A stretch of DNA of 64,000 bases from Spirochaetota bacterium (GCA_017302015.1 JAFLEE010000001.1:109361-173360); one strand, 5' to 3'. Counted from the first letter of the stretch, positions 8,587-16,989 are shown. Translations and numbers: made by a program. Notes: a model not told the origin generated them from the sequence alone.

Positions 8587-9309
8587 CTATTCTTTCTCGG
8601 CTTCCTCCGTGAAAAGTTTCTCCACGAGTTCCTTCACTTGCCCATCCAATACCTTCTGCCACTCGCCCGTGGCGTCTCCCGTGAAGTGGGCGAGCTTTTT
8701 CTTCGGGACCTCCATTCCCTTGGCGAGGAGTTTGGTGTCGGAGGCCTGCTTGAAGAAGACGAGCTTATCGTTGCTCTTGTCGAGAAGGTAGAGCGATCCC
8801 TGGAGGACGGAGTAGTAATTATCGGCGATGTCCCTGGTGAAGAGCACCTCATGCACGTCGAGGTAGGCGAGGTAATTCGCCTTTGTCGCGGCGGGATCCT
8901 TCAGTTTGGGGAGGGTGCCATACTCCTTCACCTTCATTTGGACGTAGGCGGACGGATCGGCCTCCGCCGCGCTCGACTCGAAGGGAAGCACCTCGAAGTT
9001 GAAGTTCGAGCCTAATTTCTCGGCCAGGATCGGCCGGAAATTGCTGCTGATCTCGAGGGTCGCGAAGGCTCCCTCCGCGATGCTCTGGCGCCACTTATTC
9101 GCCGCTACGGTGATGACCGCGCCGAGGAGCCCCCCCTGGTTCCCGCGCTCATTCTGGAAACTGGTGGAAAACGTCGCCCGGGGGATGTAGACGCTGATGG
9201 ATTTGGGCTTCGCCCGCAGATCGCCCGGCAATTGGATCGATTTGAGGGCGCACCCGGACATGCCGGCCAAAAGGGCGAACGCCGCGGTGACGATGATGAT
9301 CTTTTTCAT
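8587..9309 (-). CDS. Predicted lipoprotein of unknown function
   Basis: 240 residues. The N-terminus MKKIIIVTAAFALLAGMSGC ends in a lipobox-like M-S-G-C, so Cys20 is the likely lipidation site. The mature part contains SVYIPRATFSTSFQNERG, a Gly/Ala-rich segment with some membrane-active character (GGLLGAVITVAANKW), and a long alpha/beta region ending in an acidic helix. No known family is recognised. The ATG is preceded by AAGGA at 7 nt. It follows the small membrane protein gene on the same strand after 23 bp, so the two probably form an operon and may act together at the envelope. Confidence 0.75.
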   Translation of the reverse strand: MKKIIIVTAAFALLAGMSGCALKSIQLPGDLRAKPKSISVYIPRATFSTSFQNERGNQGGLLGAVITVAANKWRQSIAEGAFATLEISSNFRPILAEKLGSNFNFEVLPFESSAAEADPSAYVQMKVKEYGTLPKLKDPAATKANYLAYLDVHEVLFTRDIADNYYSVLQGSLYLLDKSNDKLVFFKQASDTKLLAKGMEVPKKKLAHFTGDATGEWQKVLDGQVKELVEKLFTEEAEKE

Positions 9310-9332
9310 AGGATTTCCTTAAATGTTTGGGG

Positions 9333-9872
9333 TTAGAACCGAATCGACCCATTCAGGCCGGCCGCATTCGGCAGGACCCAGAACGAGAGCCGGGGTTTGT
9401 GGTCGAGGGCCTCGATCGCCTGGATATAACTGGTGGCCGACTTTTCCTTCATATGGACGCCGCCGAGCATGAGGGCGATCCCCCCGAGGGCCGTGCCGCT
9501 GAAAGCCGCGAGGGCGGGCCAGAAATAGGTGTAGGTCGAGTTCAGCGACGCCAATCCGATGACCGACCCCGTGCCCAGTATCGCGCCGGTCCACACCAAG
9601 ACCCCGCCCCATCCTCGCTGGGCCGAGTACAAACGGAGGAGCTTGAGCGCTTGCGGATCGTCGGAGATGAGTTTACGCAATTGGGCGTCTGTCTCCTGGT
9701 AGCGGATGGATTTTCCGTCGACCTGGAAGGTCTTGAATAGATTTCGGGAATCGAAATTCACGACCCTGGTTTTAGGCGCCGTCGCCGCGGAAGCGAGATC
9801 GCCGGGCGACGCCTGGGCCGCGATGGGCCAGAGGCAAAAGACGAGCATCGGCAAAAATCGAACGGAACGCAT
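9333..9872 (-). CDS. Small exported/membrane protein with two hydrophobic segments
   Basis: 179 residues. A signal peptide (MRSVRFLPMLVFCLWPIAAQA) is followed by a soluble segment of about 70 residues, then two hydrophobic stretches (GWGGVLVWTGAILGTGSVIG and YFWPALAAFSGTALGGIALM) and a short C-terminal tail. Start chosen at 9872 because AAGGAGG lies 9 nt upstream; a GTG three codons earlier sits too close to it. It is the first gene of a two-gene operon with the downstream lipoprotein. The topology suggests an inner-membrane accessory protein. The family is not recognised. Confidence 0.7.
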   Translation of the reverse strand: MRSVRFLPMLVFCLWPIAAQASPGDLASAATAPKTRVVNFDSRNLFKTFQVDGKSIRYQETDAQLRKLISDDPQALKLLRLYSAQRGWGGVLVWTGAILGTGSVIGLASLNSTYTYFWPALAAFSGTALGGIALMLGGVHMKEKSATSYIQAIEALDHKPRLSFWVLPNAAGLNGSIRF

Positions 9873-10332
9873 GGGGTTCACCCTCCTTCATTTGAATGAT
9901 CGCGCTTCGCCCCTGGGATGGGTCTGCTCGAACACCGGCGCACTTATACCGCGAGATCCAAGGATTCAACACCGTGGCAAAACGGTATTTGTTCCCAGCG
10001 CCAATCGGGGCACCGAACCCGAAAACCCGCTTGCCGCAGCGAATCCCCAACCTGATCCGGGTTTCGAACTAAGGGAAGGCCCGATGCCATGGTGCACTTC
10101 GATGCGCAGAAGATCCTACTTCCCCTTTGTTTTTCCACCGAATGTCTTACCCCGTTTTCCATGGGTGCGAAGGTTTTTTTCGACTTGATGCATGTTCGCG
10201 CGTGCGCACCGAGGTACAGAACACCGGCACTGGGCGAGAGGCCCCGTTCCGAGGACGTTCACCCTCGGTGCGATCAATTGACAAGCCCCGCGCCATAAGT
10301 GAAAATTCGCCAATCAACCCTTGGAGCCCCCG
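9873..10332. promoter_or_regulatory. 460-bp divergent intergenic region with nested inverted repeat
   Basis: No convincing gene. It separates the 9333-9872 operon (-) from the 10333 gene (+). Contents: a -10-like TATAAG on the minus strand (9943-9948), a perfect 10-bp inverted repeat (CGCACCGAGG at 10205-10214, CCTCGGTGCG at 10263-10272) enclosing further short complementary arms, and a sigma70-like promoter at 10278-10306 on the plus strand. Confidence 0.55.
10278..10306 (+). promoter_or_regulatory. Sigma70-like promoter for the 10333 gene
   Basis: Perfect TTGACA at 10278-10283, 17-bp spacer, then GAAAAT at 10301-10306 (4 of 6 matches to TATAAT). The start codon follows at 10333 with GGAG at 10323-10326. 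Confidence 0.55.
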
Positions 10333-10911
10333 ATGAAACGCCCCCTCCTCGCCCTCCTCCTCATCCCCGTCGCCGGCCTCTTCGCCCAGCCGGCTCAGGC
10401 CCGCATCGATATCGATGCCACCCGAAGCAAGATTCCGCTGACGAATTTCGCCACCAAGCCGGGCGGCTACGGCGCCAATGCCTCCTGGCTGAAGCCCGAC
10501 CAGAAGCCCTGCTACGCCGTGCTCCAGGCCGATGTCACGAACAATCAATTCGTCCCCGTGGAACTGAAGTTCACCCCGCTCGGCACGGGCACCGTGACTC
10601 TCCAAGTGAAGGGTCCCTACTATAAGAAAGAAGGCGACACCAAGAACACGCCCGTCTTCGTCTTCTGGGACAAATTAGAAGTCGAAGGCGCGGTCCTCAA
10701 GAACGGCGATTTTGAGACCGCCGAAGGGTGGATCCTCCAGACCAATGTCCCCGCGACCCCCGAAGACGCCCAATTCAGCAAAGACGCCGCCCGCGTGAAA
10801 AGCGGAAAAGGCAGCCTGCGCGTCTGCCACGACCGCGCCGCTTTCCAGATGGTCGACGTGAAATCCAACGTCCAGGTCACGCTGCGCGGCTGGGCTCAAG
10901 TCCAGAAATAA
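10333..10911 (+). CDS. Small secreted beta-sandwich protein (stand-alone version of a hydrolase module)
   Basis: 192 residues. The signal peptide MKRPLLALLLIPVAGLFAQ ends near QPAQA. The mature protein has a segment VELKFTPLGTGTVTLQVKG followed by VLKNGDFETAEGW, then a beta-rich tail. The same order (TFVPEKSGSVTLNLMG, then TVANGDFEKSG) occurs near the N-terminus of the 1184-residue hydrolase at 31457-35011, so this looks like a free copy of that non-catalytic module. NGDFE..W is typical of CBM4_9-like domains, so carbohydrate binding at the cell surface is plausible but unproven. The start has GGAG at 6 nt; an ATG four codons earlier does not. Confidence 0.75.
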   Translation: MKRPLLALLLIPVAGLFAQPAQARIDIDATRSKIPLTNFATKPGGYGANASWLKPDQKPCYAVLQADVTNNQFVPVELKFTPLGTGTVTLQVKGPYYKKEGDTKNTPVFVFWDKLEVEGAVLKNGDFETAEGWILQTNVPATPEDAQFSKDAARVKSGKGSLRVCHDRAAFQMVDVKSNVQVTLRGWAQVQK

Positions 10912-10918
10912 GCCCTCC

Positions 10919-10972
10919 CGGGCCTTCCCGGCCCGATGGGGAAAGGGGGCGGGCCGCGATCCCCCTATTTTT
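10919..10972 (+). terminator. Terminator of the 10333 gene
   Basis: A 6-bp hairpin (CGGGCC 10919-10924, GGCCCG 10930-10935) is followed by a GGGGG (10945-10949) / CCCCC (10961-10965) stem and the T-rich TATTTTT (10966-10972). The second stem plus T tract resembles an intrinsic terminator. It overlaps the stop codon of the convergent SRPBCC gene. Confidence 0.55.
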
Positions 10973-11495
10973 CCGCGAACGCCTTCAGGTTCTGGAGGCC
11001 CGACTCGAAATCATTCCCCATCATGCGGTCCATCATCAGGCCGAACCAACGGCCGAGATAGGCGGACTCTCCCGTGAGGGTCCACGTGATGCGCGTCGCG
11101 CCGCCGAGGTCTTTCATGTCGAAACGCGAAACCGCCTTGGATGCCTGGGGCGAAGTGAACTCGAGGTCGTGGACCACGAGGGCGTTCTCCTTAATTTCGC
11201 GGATGGTCATGGAGCCGCTTCCGATGCGCTTTCCTTCCCAGGCGTAGCGCGCACCGACGGTAAAGGGCTTGCCGCTCACCGTCTGGGAGGCCGAGGGCTC
11301 GTAGCGGATCCACGGCTGCCAAAGGTTGAACTTCTGGAAATCGCCGACGGCCGCATAGACCTTGGCCACCGGGGCGGCGAGATCGAGGCTGCGGGAGACG
11401 GAGTAGGACTTGGGCAGGAACAGGGGGCCGACACCGGCCACGACGAGCGCAAGCGCGACGAGGCCCAGTAGGGCCCACATCATTTTTTTAAGCAT
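10965..11495 (-). CDS. SRPBCC (polyketide cyclase/START-like) family protein, membrane-anchored
   Basis: 176 residues. An N-terminal hydrophobic helix (MLKKMMWALLGLVALALVVAG region) anchors or exports the protein. A helix-grip SRPBCC domain follows: SYSVSRSLDLAAPVAKVYA, then FQKFNLWQPW, ending in a long C-terminal helix (DFESGLQNLKAFAEK). Members bind hydrophobic ligands; this arrangement resembles the transmembrane SRPBCC proteins annotated as polyketide cyclase-like. The ligand is unknown. The start ATG has GGGAG 6 nt upstream. It is downstream of the 11583 gene on the same strand after 87 bp, so the two may be co-transcribed. Confidence 0.8.
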   Translation of the reverse strand: MLKKMMWALLGLVALALVVAGVGPLFLPKSYSVSRSLDLAAPVAKVYAAVGDFQKFNLWQPWIRYEPSASQTVSGKPFTVGARYAWEGKRIGSGSMTIREIKENALVVHDLEFTSPQASKAVSRFDMKDLGGATRITWTLTGESAYLGRWFGLMMDRMMGNDFESGLQNLKAFAEK

Positions 11496-11582
11496 CAATA
11501 GCTCCCAGAGCGCGGGGGTTCAGGACCCAAGGCGCCCCCGAAAAGATAAGCGCCCGCCGACCCGGAGGACAAGCCGCCGAGT

Positions 11583-12857
11583 TCAATGTGACCCGAGGTC
11601 CCAGGGATGTTCCATCGCCTCGAAGGCGCATTCGGCGAAGAAAAAACTCGAGGTGTTCAGCGAGCCGTAGTCGTAATGGCCGAGCGCCTGCGCGACCGGG
11701 CCCCGCACTTTCTCCTTCCATTCGGCGCTCGCCCCGATGGCGGCGACGCACGCGGCGGCCAAAGGCTGCTGCATGAAGTGGCGCTCGAGGGCGCGACGTG
11801 AAGGTCGGCCCGCATCGGTGTCGAGGCGGTCGAGGGCGGCGAGTTGCTCGACGGCCAAGCGCTGGGCTTCTGCCTGGCTCTTTTGGGCCCGCCAGACGGG
11901 GAAGGCCTCCCGCCATCGGAGGACCCGGTAGGGCGACCTTTCATCGGGCACGAACTTGCGGTACTCGGCCAAGCCCTCGGCGGCCACGGCCTGGTTCTTC
12001 TCCAGCCCGTCGCGGAACGCCTTTCGCGCGGAGGGGTCTTCCTCCATGCCGATGAGCTCCGCGAGGGAGGATTGGGCCCCGGCCACGATCCACATCTGGG
12101 TGCGGATATCGGGGATATGGGGCAGATCATGGAGGCAGGAGCGGGAACAGATCGCAAGGCGATCGTCGGGGCCGCCTTCCGGGGTTTCGCGCAAGGCTCG
12201 GCGGTACTTCCCGAGCCAGCCCGTTTCCCCGGTGAGCGCGTGGAGAGACCTCAAGATGAAGAGCAGATTCGCGGCCCCGCGGAACTCGGCCTTGGTGAAA
12301 TCCCCCCGGGTCTCTCCGGTGAAGGACCCGTCACAGGGGCCCTTCCATCCCGATTTTTCCAAGGCGAGGGCGACGCGCAGGGTGGCTTCCTCCACCTGCG
12401 CCCTCTCCTTCCCCTCCGGAAGGCCGGACTTCAGGTATTGAAAGAGGCCGAGGAACCAGGGGTGGGTCTGGTCATCGGAACCCATCGGGTAATGGCATTT
12501 CCCGTCGGACCCGATGCCTCGGCCGATGAAACCCTCCACGTCGGACAATTCGGAGAGTTTCAGGAGCCCCCCGGCGATGCGACGGGCCTTGGCGCGGTCG
12601 CCTTCGGTTCCGGTTCGGCGCGCCCGCAGGCACAAGGCCTGCAGGTAGAGGCCGTTGAAGAACGCGCCATTTTCGATGGGGCTCCACCAACCGATGGCAT
12701 TGGGCCGGCCCAAGGCGCAATCCTCCCCGTTCGGGAGTTCCACTTCGCCGCCGGGGCCCGCATAATCCAGTAGCACCCCGTGCGCGTCGACGAAGCGCCC
12801 CCAGAGGCACCGGTGGGCTTCTTCGCTGTTTGCTTGGAGGGTTCGGACGGTCTTCAT
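11583..12857 (-). CDS. Unrecognised 424-residue soluble protein, possibly an alpha/alpha-barrel glycosidase-like protein
   Basis: No signal peptide (MKTVRTLQANSEEAHRCLWG). The sequence is mostly helical with aromatic- and Gly-rich loops (GWWSPIENGAFFNGLYLQAL; DDQTHPWFLGLFQYLK; GAANLLFILRSLHALTGETGW), reminiscent of (alpha/alpha)6-barrel glycosidases or lyases, but no family signature is visible. The start is fixed by AAGGA 6 nt before the ATG; a longer frame upstream has no ribosome-binding site. It lies upstream of the SRPBCC gene on the same strand and is divergent from the SET-domain gene. Function unknown. Confidence 0.65.
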   Translation of the reverse strand: MKTVRTLQANSEEAHRCLWGRFVDAHGVLLDYAGPGGEVELPNGEDCALGRPNAIGWWSPIENGAFFNGLYLQALCLRARRTGTEGDRAKARRIAGGLLKLSELSDVEGFIGRGIGSDGKCHYPMGSDDQTHPWFLGLFQYLKSGLPEGKERAQVEEATLRVALALEKSGWKGPCDGSFTGETRGDFTKAEFRGAANLLFILRSLHALTGETGWLGKYRRALRETPEGGPDDRLAICSRSCLHDLPHIPDIRTQMWIVAGAQSSLAELIGMEEDPSARKAFRDGLEKNQAVAAEGLAEYRKFVPDERSPYRVLRWREAFPVWRAQKSQAEAQRLAVEQLAALDRLDTDAGRPSRRALERHFMQQPLAAACVAAIGASAEWKEKVRGPVAQALGHYDYGSLNTSSFFFAECAFEAMEHPWDLGSH

Positions 12858-13036
12858 TGGGAATCCTTGGCGGCTCGGTCGGAGCCCGTGGGCACGCCGT
12901 GCGGTCGAAATCGGGGCCGGTGGGCGTCGGCCCCGCCCCCTAAGTATCGCAGGGCCGACGCCGCCATGCAATGCCCCAAAGTTCCTGTCGACTTGCCGCA
13001 GTTTCCCCCCATCGATTTGAGTTTCGCCATCCCCCC

Positions 13037-13543
13037 ATGACACGATCCTGGATGGCCAAGAAACCCCATCCGCTCGTCGTCGTCCGCAACTCTTCCATCG
13101 CCGGCCGCGGGGCCTTCGCCCGGCGCGCCATCCCCAAGGGCAAGCGCATCATCGAGTACACCGGCAAGCGCCGCCCCGAGACCCCCGAAGACGACGAAAT
13201 CGGGACGGATCCCATCTATATCTTCTCCGTGGGCAAGGGCATCGTCATCGACCCCGAAATCGGCGGCGGCAACGAGGCCCGGTTCCTCAACCATTCCTGC
13301 AAGCCCAATTGCGAGACGGTCGATGAAGAAGGCCGCATCTACATCGAGGCCATGCGTTCGATCCAGGCGGGCGAAGAACTGACCTTCGACTATCTCCTCG
13401 AGGTGGGCCATGCCGTCACCGAGCGCGACCGGAAGGCCTACCCGTGCCGATGCGGCGCTCCGAAATGCCGGAAGACCCTCCTGGCGCCTCCGAAAAAGAA
13501 GCGGAAAGTCGCGGCGAAAAAGAAGGTCGGCGTCAAAAAATAG
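13037..13543 (+). CDS. SET-domain protein-lysine methyltransferase
   Basis: 168 residues. The SET motifs are in order: GRGAFARRAIPKGKRIIEYTG (about 24-44), ARFLNHSCKPNC (the NHSCxPN cofactor pocket) and GEELTFDY, followed by a post-SET zinc cluster (PCRCGAPKCRKTL). It should transfer methyl groups from S-adenosylmethionine to lysines. Bacterial targets are mostly unknown, with ribosomal or histone-like proteins as candidates. The C-terminal tail is lysine-rich and contains PKKKRKV (residues 152-158). No ribosome-binding site is clear, and a second ATG at 13052 is an equally possible start. The gene is divergent from the 11583 gene. SET genes are frequent in Chlamydiae, Verrucomicrobia and Planctomycetes. 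Confidence 0.85.
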   Translation: MTRSWMAKKPHPLVVVRNSSIAGRGAFARRAIPKGKRIIEYTGKRRPETPEDDEIGTDPIYIFSVGKGIVIDPEIGGGNEARFLNHSCKPNCETVDEEGRIYIEAMRSIQAGEELTFDYLLEVGHAVTERDRKAYPCRCGAPKCRKTLLAPPKKKRKVAAKKKVGVKK

Positions 13544-13950
13544 ATGATCTTCCTCTGCTCGTCGGTCTATGACTCACGGAACGGATGAGCAGCGAACCCT
13601 GCCGCCCGGTCTAGGAACCTTAAACCATGGCGGTCCCATTGTGACGGGGACCAAGCGTTTTCCGCGCGCGGATCGCCCACGGCTTTGACGGGGAACCGGG
13701 GACGAATTTTCGTCAGCATCCACGATGTAAACTCTGGATAGTCGCATGCCTCCGTGAGGACCTATCCGGCGAGTCGGCCGACCGCTATAATCTCGGCGGT
13801 ACCCGATGCCCACGGCGCGAGACCCCCAAATCCATTCGGGGGAGGCTGAAAGCGTTGGGAGGATCTTACCCGCCACGGACTAGGGAACGCGCGATCCCGG
13901 CCGGTCGCTGCCATGACGCTCGACGAGCTTGCCATGCAAAAGGAGACCCC
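13544..13950. promoter_or_regulatory. 407-bp non-coding region with palindrome and TATAAT
   Basis: No gene is supported. A perfect 10-bp palindrome GTCGGCCGAC (13773-13782) lies 3 bp upstream of a perfect TATAAT (13786-13791). No good -35 is seen 16-18 bp upstream, which would fit an activator-dependent or operator-controlled promoter. The transcript leader would be about 150 nt. The following gene has AGGAG before its ATG at 13951. Confidence 0.4.
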
Positions 13951-15450
13951 ATGCCCACAGGAATCCAACCACCCGGCCGTGTGATCTGGTATAACGATGG
14001 AGATGACCTGACCTCGGTCGCCTTCGGCCAGAAGACGCTGTGGAACGCCCGCGACCCGGGGGGCACTCCGCTTCCGGAGCGCTTCGCTTCCCCCCAAGAT
14101 CTTATAAACCTCCGCCTAACGGGCATCGCCAAAACGCCGGCGGACACCATCTCCTACTGCGGGCTCTTCGTGTGGCCCTGCTGGCAACTCCCGCGCGAAC
14201 GCACCGCGGCCCTGGGCGAGGACCCGCTCCGGGCGATCGTCGATTTTACCCACGATTGCGGGAAAGAATTCTTCTTCAATCTGCGCATGAACGACTGCCA
14301 CTCATCCGGCCAGCATTGGCGGGGGCCCGCCTACTGGGAGCCGTTTCGCATGGCCCACCTCGATTGCCTCCAGTCCACGATCCCGCCGGCGGAGCTCGCC
14401 TCCCGCTACCTTCCATGGATACGTGGGGAAGCCTCCGTCTACCCTCTCCAAGAAGTGCTCGAGCGCCGCGGCGGCGGAAATCGGGACGTGCAATCTTGGG
14501 CGGCCTACGATTACGCGAAGCCGGAAGTGCGCTCGTATTTCCTGGATTGCATCCGTACGGCTTGCGAGCGATACGACCTCGACGGGATCGACCTCGATTG
14601 GCTCCGCGCCCCGTATTTTTTCCGCTTCGGCGAGGAGCGCCGCCGATTGCCCCTGATGAACGATTTCGTCCGCCGCGCCGCCGAAACCATCCGGGAGGTC
14701 GCGCGCTCGAAGGGAAAGCGCATCACGATCGCCATGCGGGTTCCCGACACCCCGATACGCGCCCTCGAAGTCGGCTTGGACGTGGGGACGTGGCTCGCAT
14801 CTGGCTGGATCGACCTCCTCATCGCGGGCAACGGCTTGTCCGTATTCTCCGCGCCGCTCGCGCCCTGGCAAGAGTTGGCGCGACCGAACAAGGTTCCGGT
14901 GTACGCCTGCGTCTCGCGCAGCGCCCAGGGCCTCGCAGACCCCGCCCTCTTCCGCGGGGCCTGCCAACGGCAGTGGGCGCAGGGCGCGCACGGCCTCTAC
15001 CTCTTCAACCATTTCATCCCCGACGAGTACGGCTGGATCGATGAAGTCGCCCGATCTTCGTCGCTCAACGCCCTTCCCCTCGCCTACGCGCTCGATGCCG
15101 GAACCCCCTTTTTTGAGAACGGCACGGTCGAACTCGGTCCGTTACCGCTTGATTTCTCGGACCTCACCGCCCCGCTGATGCACTCTTTTTCGATTGAAAT
15201 TCCGGAATGGCCACGTACTCGCCTGAAAGGCGCTCTGGCCGTGAAATGGCGGGCGGCGCCTCCCGCCCAAGGCATCCTTTGGGAACTCAACGGGGAACTC
15301 GTCGGTCCCCTCGACCCCCTACCGGACGGTGCGATCCGTTTCGGGGTCCACGCCTTGCGCGCGGGAGCCAATGAATTGAGGGTGACGGTTCCACCGGCCC
15401 AGCGGGGCCTTATTCTGGAAGCGGTGAAGGTGACGCTCGATCCGTCGTAA
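13951..15450 (+). CDS. Cytoplasmic TIM-barrel glycosidase-like protein
   Basis: 499 residues without a signal peptide. The barrel segment YDLDGIDLDWLRAPYFF (near residue 207) carries the D-G-I-D-x-D motif common to glycosyl-hydrolase-like TIM barrels (GHL10/GH18-like superfamilies). Other barrel strands include KEFFFNLRMND, GKRITIAMRVPD and VPVYACVSRS. The C-terminal 100 residues form a beta-rich domain. Substrate and true GH family are unassigned. The ATG has AGGAG closely upstream. It is followed by the BNR protein on the same strand. Lack of export suggests action on imported oligosaccharides, an inference. Confidence 0.65.
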   Translation: MPTGIQPPGRVIWYNDGDDLTSVAFGQKTLWNARDPGGTPLPERFASPQDLINLRLTGIAKTPADTISYCGLFVWPCWQLPRERTAALGEDPLRAIVDFTHDCGKEFFFNLRMNDCHSSGQHWRGPAYWEPFRMAHLDCLQSTIPPAELASRYLPWIRGEASVYPLQEVLERRGGGNRDVQSWAAYDYAKPEVRSYFLDCIRTACERYDLDGIDLDWLRAPYFFRFGEERRRLPLMNDFVRRAAETIREVARSKGKRITIAMRVPDTPIRALEVGLDVGTWLASGWIDLLIAGNGLSVFSAPLAPWQELARPNKVPVYACVSRSAQGLADPALFRGACQRQWAQGAHGLYLFNHFIPDEYGWIDEVARSSSLNALPLAYALDAGTPFFENGTVELGPLPLDFSDLTAPLMHSFSIEIPEWPRTRLKGALAVKWRAAPPAQGILWELNGELVGPLDPLPDGAIRFGVHALRAGANELRVTVPPAQRGLILEAVKVTLDPS

Positions 15451-15575
15451 TCGCGGTTTCGGACCCTCTGCCTCGGGCGCACGCTGCGGCCTCGAGACGC
15501 CCGTGTAGCGGCACTCAGGGCGCGATGCTCCGCGGCCAAATGACCGGTTTTTCCTAGCCCCGTCCCGTTTCTCCA

Positions 15576-15604
15576 TTGGACTCTCCCCCGGAATGGTCGA
15601 TACT
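15576..15604 (+). promoter_or_regulatory. Possible promoter of the BNR gene
   Basis: TTGGAC (15576-15581) and GATACT (15599-15604) are separated by 17 bp, about 70 bp before the start codon at 15676. The hexamers match consensus only moderately. Confidence 0.3.
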
Positions 15605-15675
15605 GGAGTTGCGCTGCCCCCGCCGTGGGTGCGCGCAGAATTCCCCCAGTTCCATCTTCCCGAAAGGAGCCGCCG

Positions 15676-16986
15676 ATGCCGAACGAACTTCCCCCCATCA
15701 CCCTCGAAGAAATGAGGGCGCGCATCCCCGCCCAACTACGCATCACCCAGCCGGATTACGTGGTGTTCGTGCCCGAGGTGAATCCCGCGTCCATCAGCGA
15801 TACCGGCAACGAGCATTTCCTGGCCTTCGACGGCCCCGATGGGTCGCTCATGGCGGTCTGGACGCAGAGTTCGGTGGAGAATTATTCCGCCGACCTTCCC
15901 GCCGACCAGCACATCGCCTTCGCCGTCAGCCGCGACGAGGGCGTCACCTGGACCCCGCCGCGCATCATCGCCGGCCCCAAAAAACCCGGCGACGGCCACA
16001 TGGCGAGTTGGGCGTTCCCCCTGGTCAGCCGCACGGGCCGCATCTACGTGCTCTATAGCCAGCATATCGGGCGCCACGACACATTCTTCCACCACACGGG
16101 TTGGCTCCACGGCATCACGAGCGACGACCACGGCAAGACCTGGTCCGCCCCGCAGCAGGTGCCGCTTCAGCGCAGCATCCACGACCATCCCGATCCCACC
16201 ATGCCGCCGAATATCCTCTGCTGGCAGAAGCCCCTGCGTTTGGGGCCCGACGGGCGGTATTTCGCCGGCATCACCCGCTGGACGAGCTTCGCCGTGCGCA
16301 AGAGCCCGCTCTCCGATTGGCGCTCGGCCGATGCCCGGGTGAACTTCATCCGCTTCGACAACGTCGACGAGAACCCCGAGCCGAAGCATCTTACGCTCAC
16401 GTGGTCCGCCGCCGACGCCGAGGCGCTCGCCGTGCCGTTCCCCGGCCATCCCGAACTGAGCGCCTGCCAGGAACCCTCGGTCGTGAAACTCCCCGACGGG
16501 GGCCTCTTCTGCGTGGTCCGCACCGCTTCCGGCAGCCCCTATTGGAGCCAAAGCCGCGATGGCGGCGCTTCGTGGACGGCCATGCGACCGCTGCTTCGCC
16601 GGGACGGGGGCGAATCCCTGCTCCATCCCCTCTCGCCCTGCCCGATGTACGACGTCGGGGGGGAGAGCGCCGGAAGCGGTCGCTACGCGCTCTTCATCCA
16701 CAACCACGACGGCCATTACCGGGGCTACGGCCCCGCCGACACGAGCTTCCACCGCCGGCCCATCCACCTGGTCCGGGGGCGTTTCCGGGCGGGCGCGGAC
16801 CAGCCGGTGTGGTTCGACGAGCCCGAATTATGGATGGACCACGACGGCGTACCGCTCGGGAAGCCGGGCACGCCTGGGCGCCTGGATCTCGCGCTCTATT
16901 CCAGTTGCACCGTGCGCCAGGGCGTGGCGGTGCTCTGGTACCCGGAGCGAAAGTTCTTCCTCCTGGGGAAGAAGATCCCCGCGTAG
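15676..16986 (+). CDS. BNR/Asp-box sialidase-like exo-hydrolase (non-secreted)
   Basis: 436 residues. Three Asp boxes are visible (SRDEGVTW, SDDHGKTW, SRDGGASW), the hallmark of six-bladed sialidase-type beta-propellers, plus EPSVVKLPDGGLFCVVR as in the sialidase superfamily. The start has AAAGGAG 6 nt upstream of the ATG. There is no signal peptide, so it would act in the cytoplasm, unlike most sialidases. Many family members with this architecture have no proven sialidase activity, so the substrate is uncertain. It follows the 13951 gene on the same strand and ends 3 bp from the convergent gcvP stop. Confidence 0.78.
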   Translation: MPNELPPITLEEMRARIPAQLRITQPDYVVFVPEVNPASISDTGNEHFLAFDGPDGSLMAVWTQSSVENYSADLPADQHIAFAVSRDEGVTWTPPRIIAGPKKPGDGHMASWAFPLVSRTGRIYVLYSQHIGRHDTFFHHTGWLHGITSDDHGKTWSAPQQVPLQRSIHDHPDPTMPPNILCWQKPLRLGPDGRYFAGITRWTSFAVRKSPLSDWRSADARVNFIRFDNVDENPEPKHLTLTWSAADAEALAVPFPGHPELSACQEPSVVKLPDGGLFCVVRTASGSPYWSQSRDGGASWTAMRPLLRRDGGESLLHPLSPCPMYDVGGESAGSGRYALFIHNHDGHYRGYGPADTSFHRRPIHLVRGRFRAGADQPVWFDEPELWMDHDGVPLGKPGTPGRLDLALYSSCTVRQGVAVLWYPERKFFLLGKKIPA

Positions 16987-16989
16987 GCC

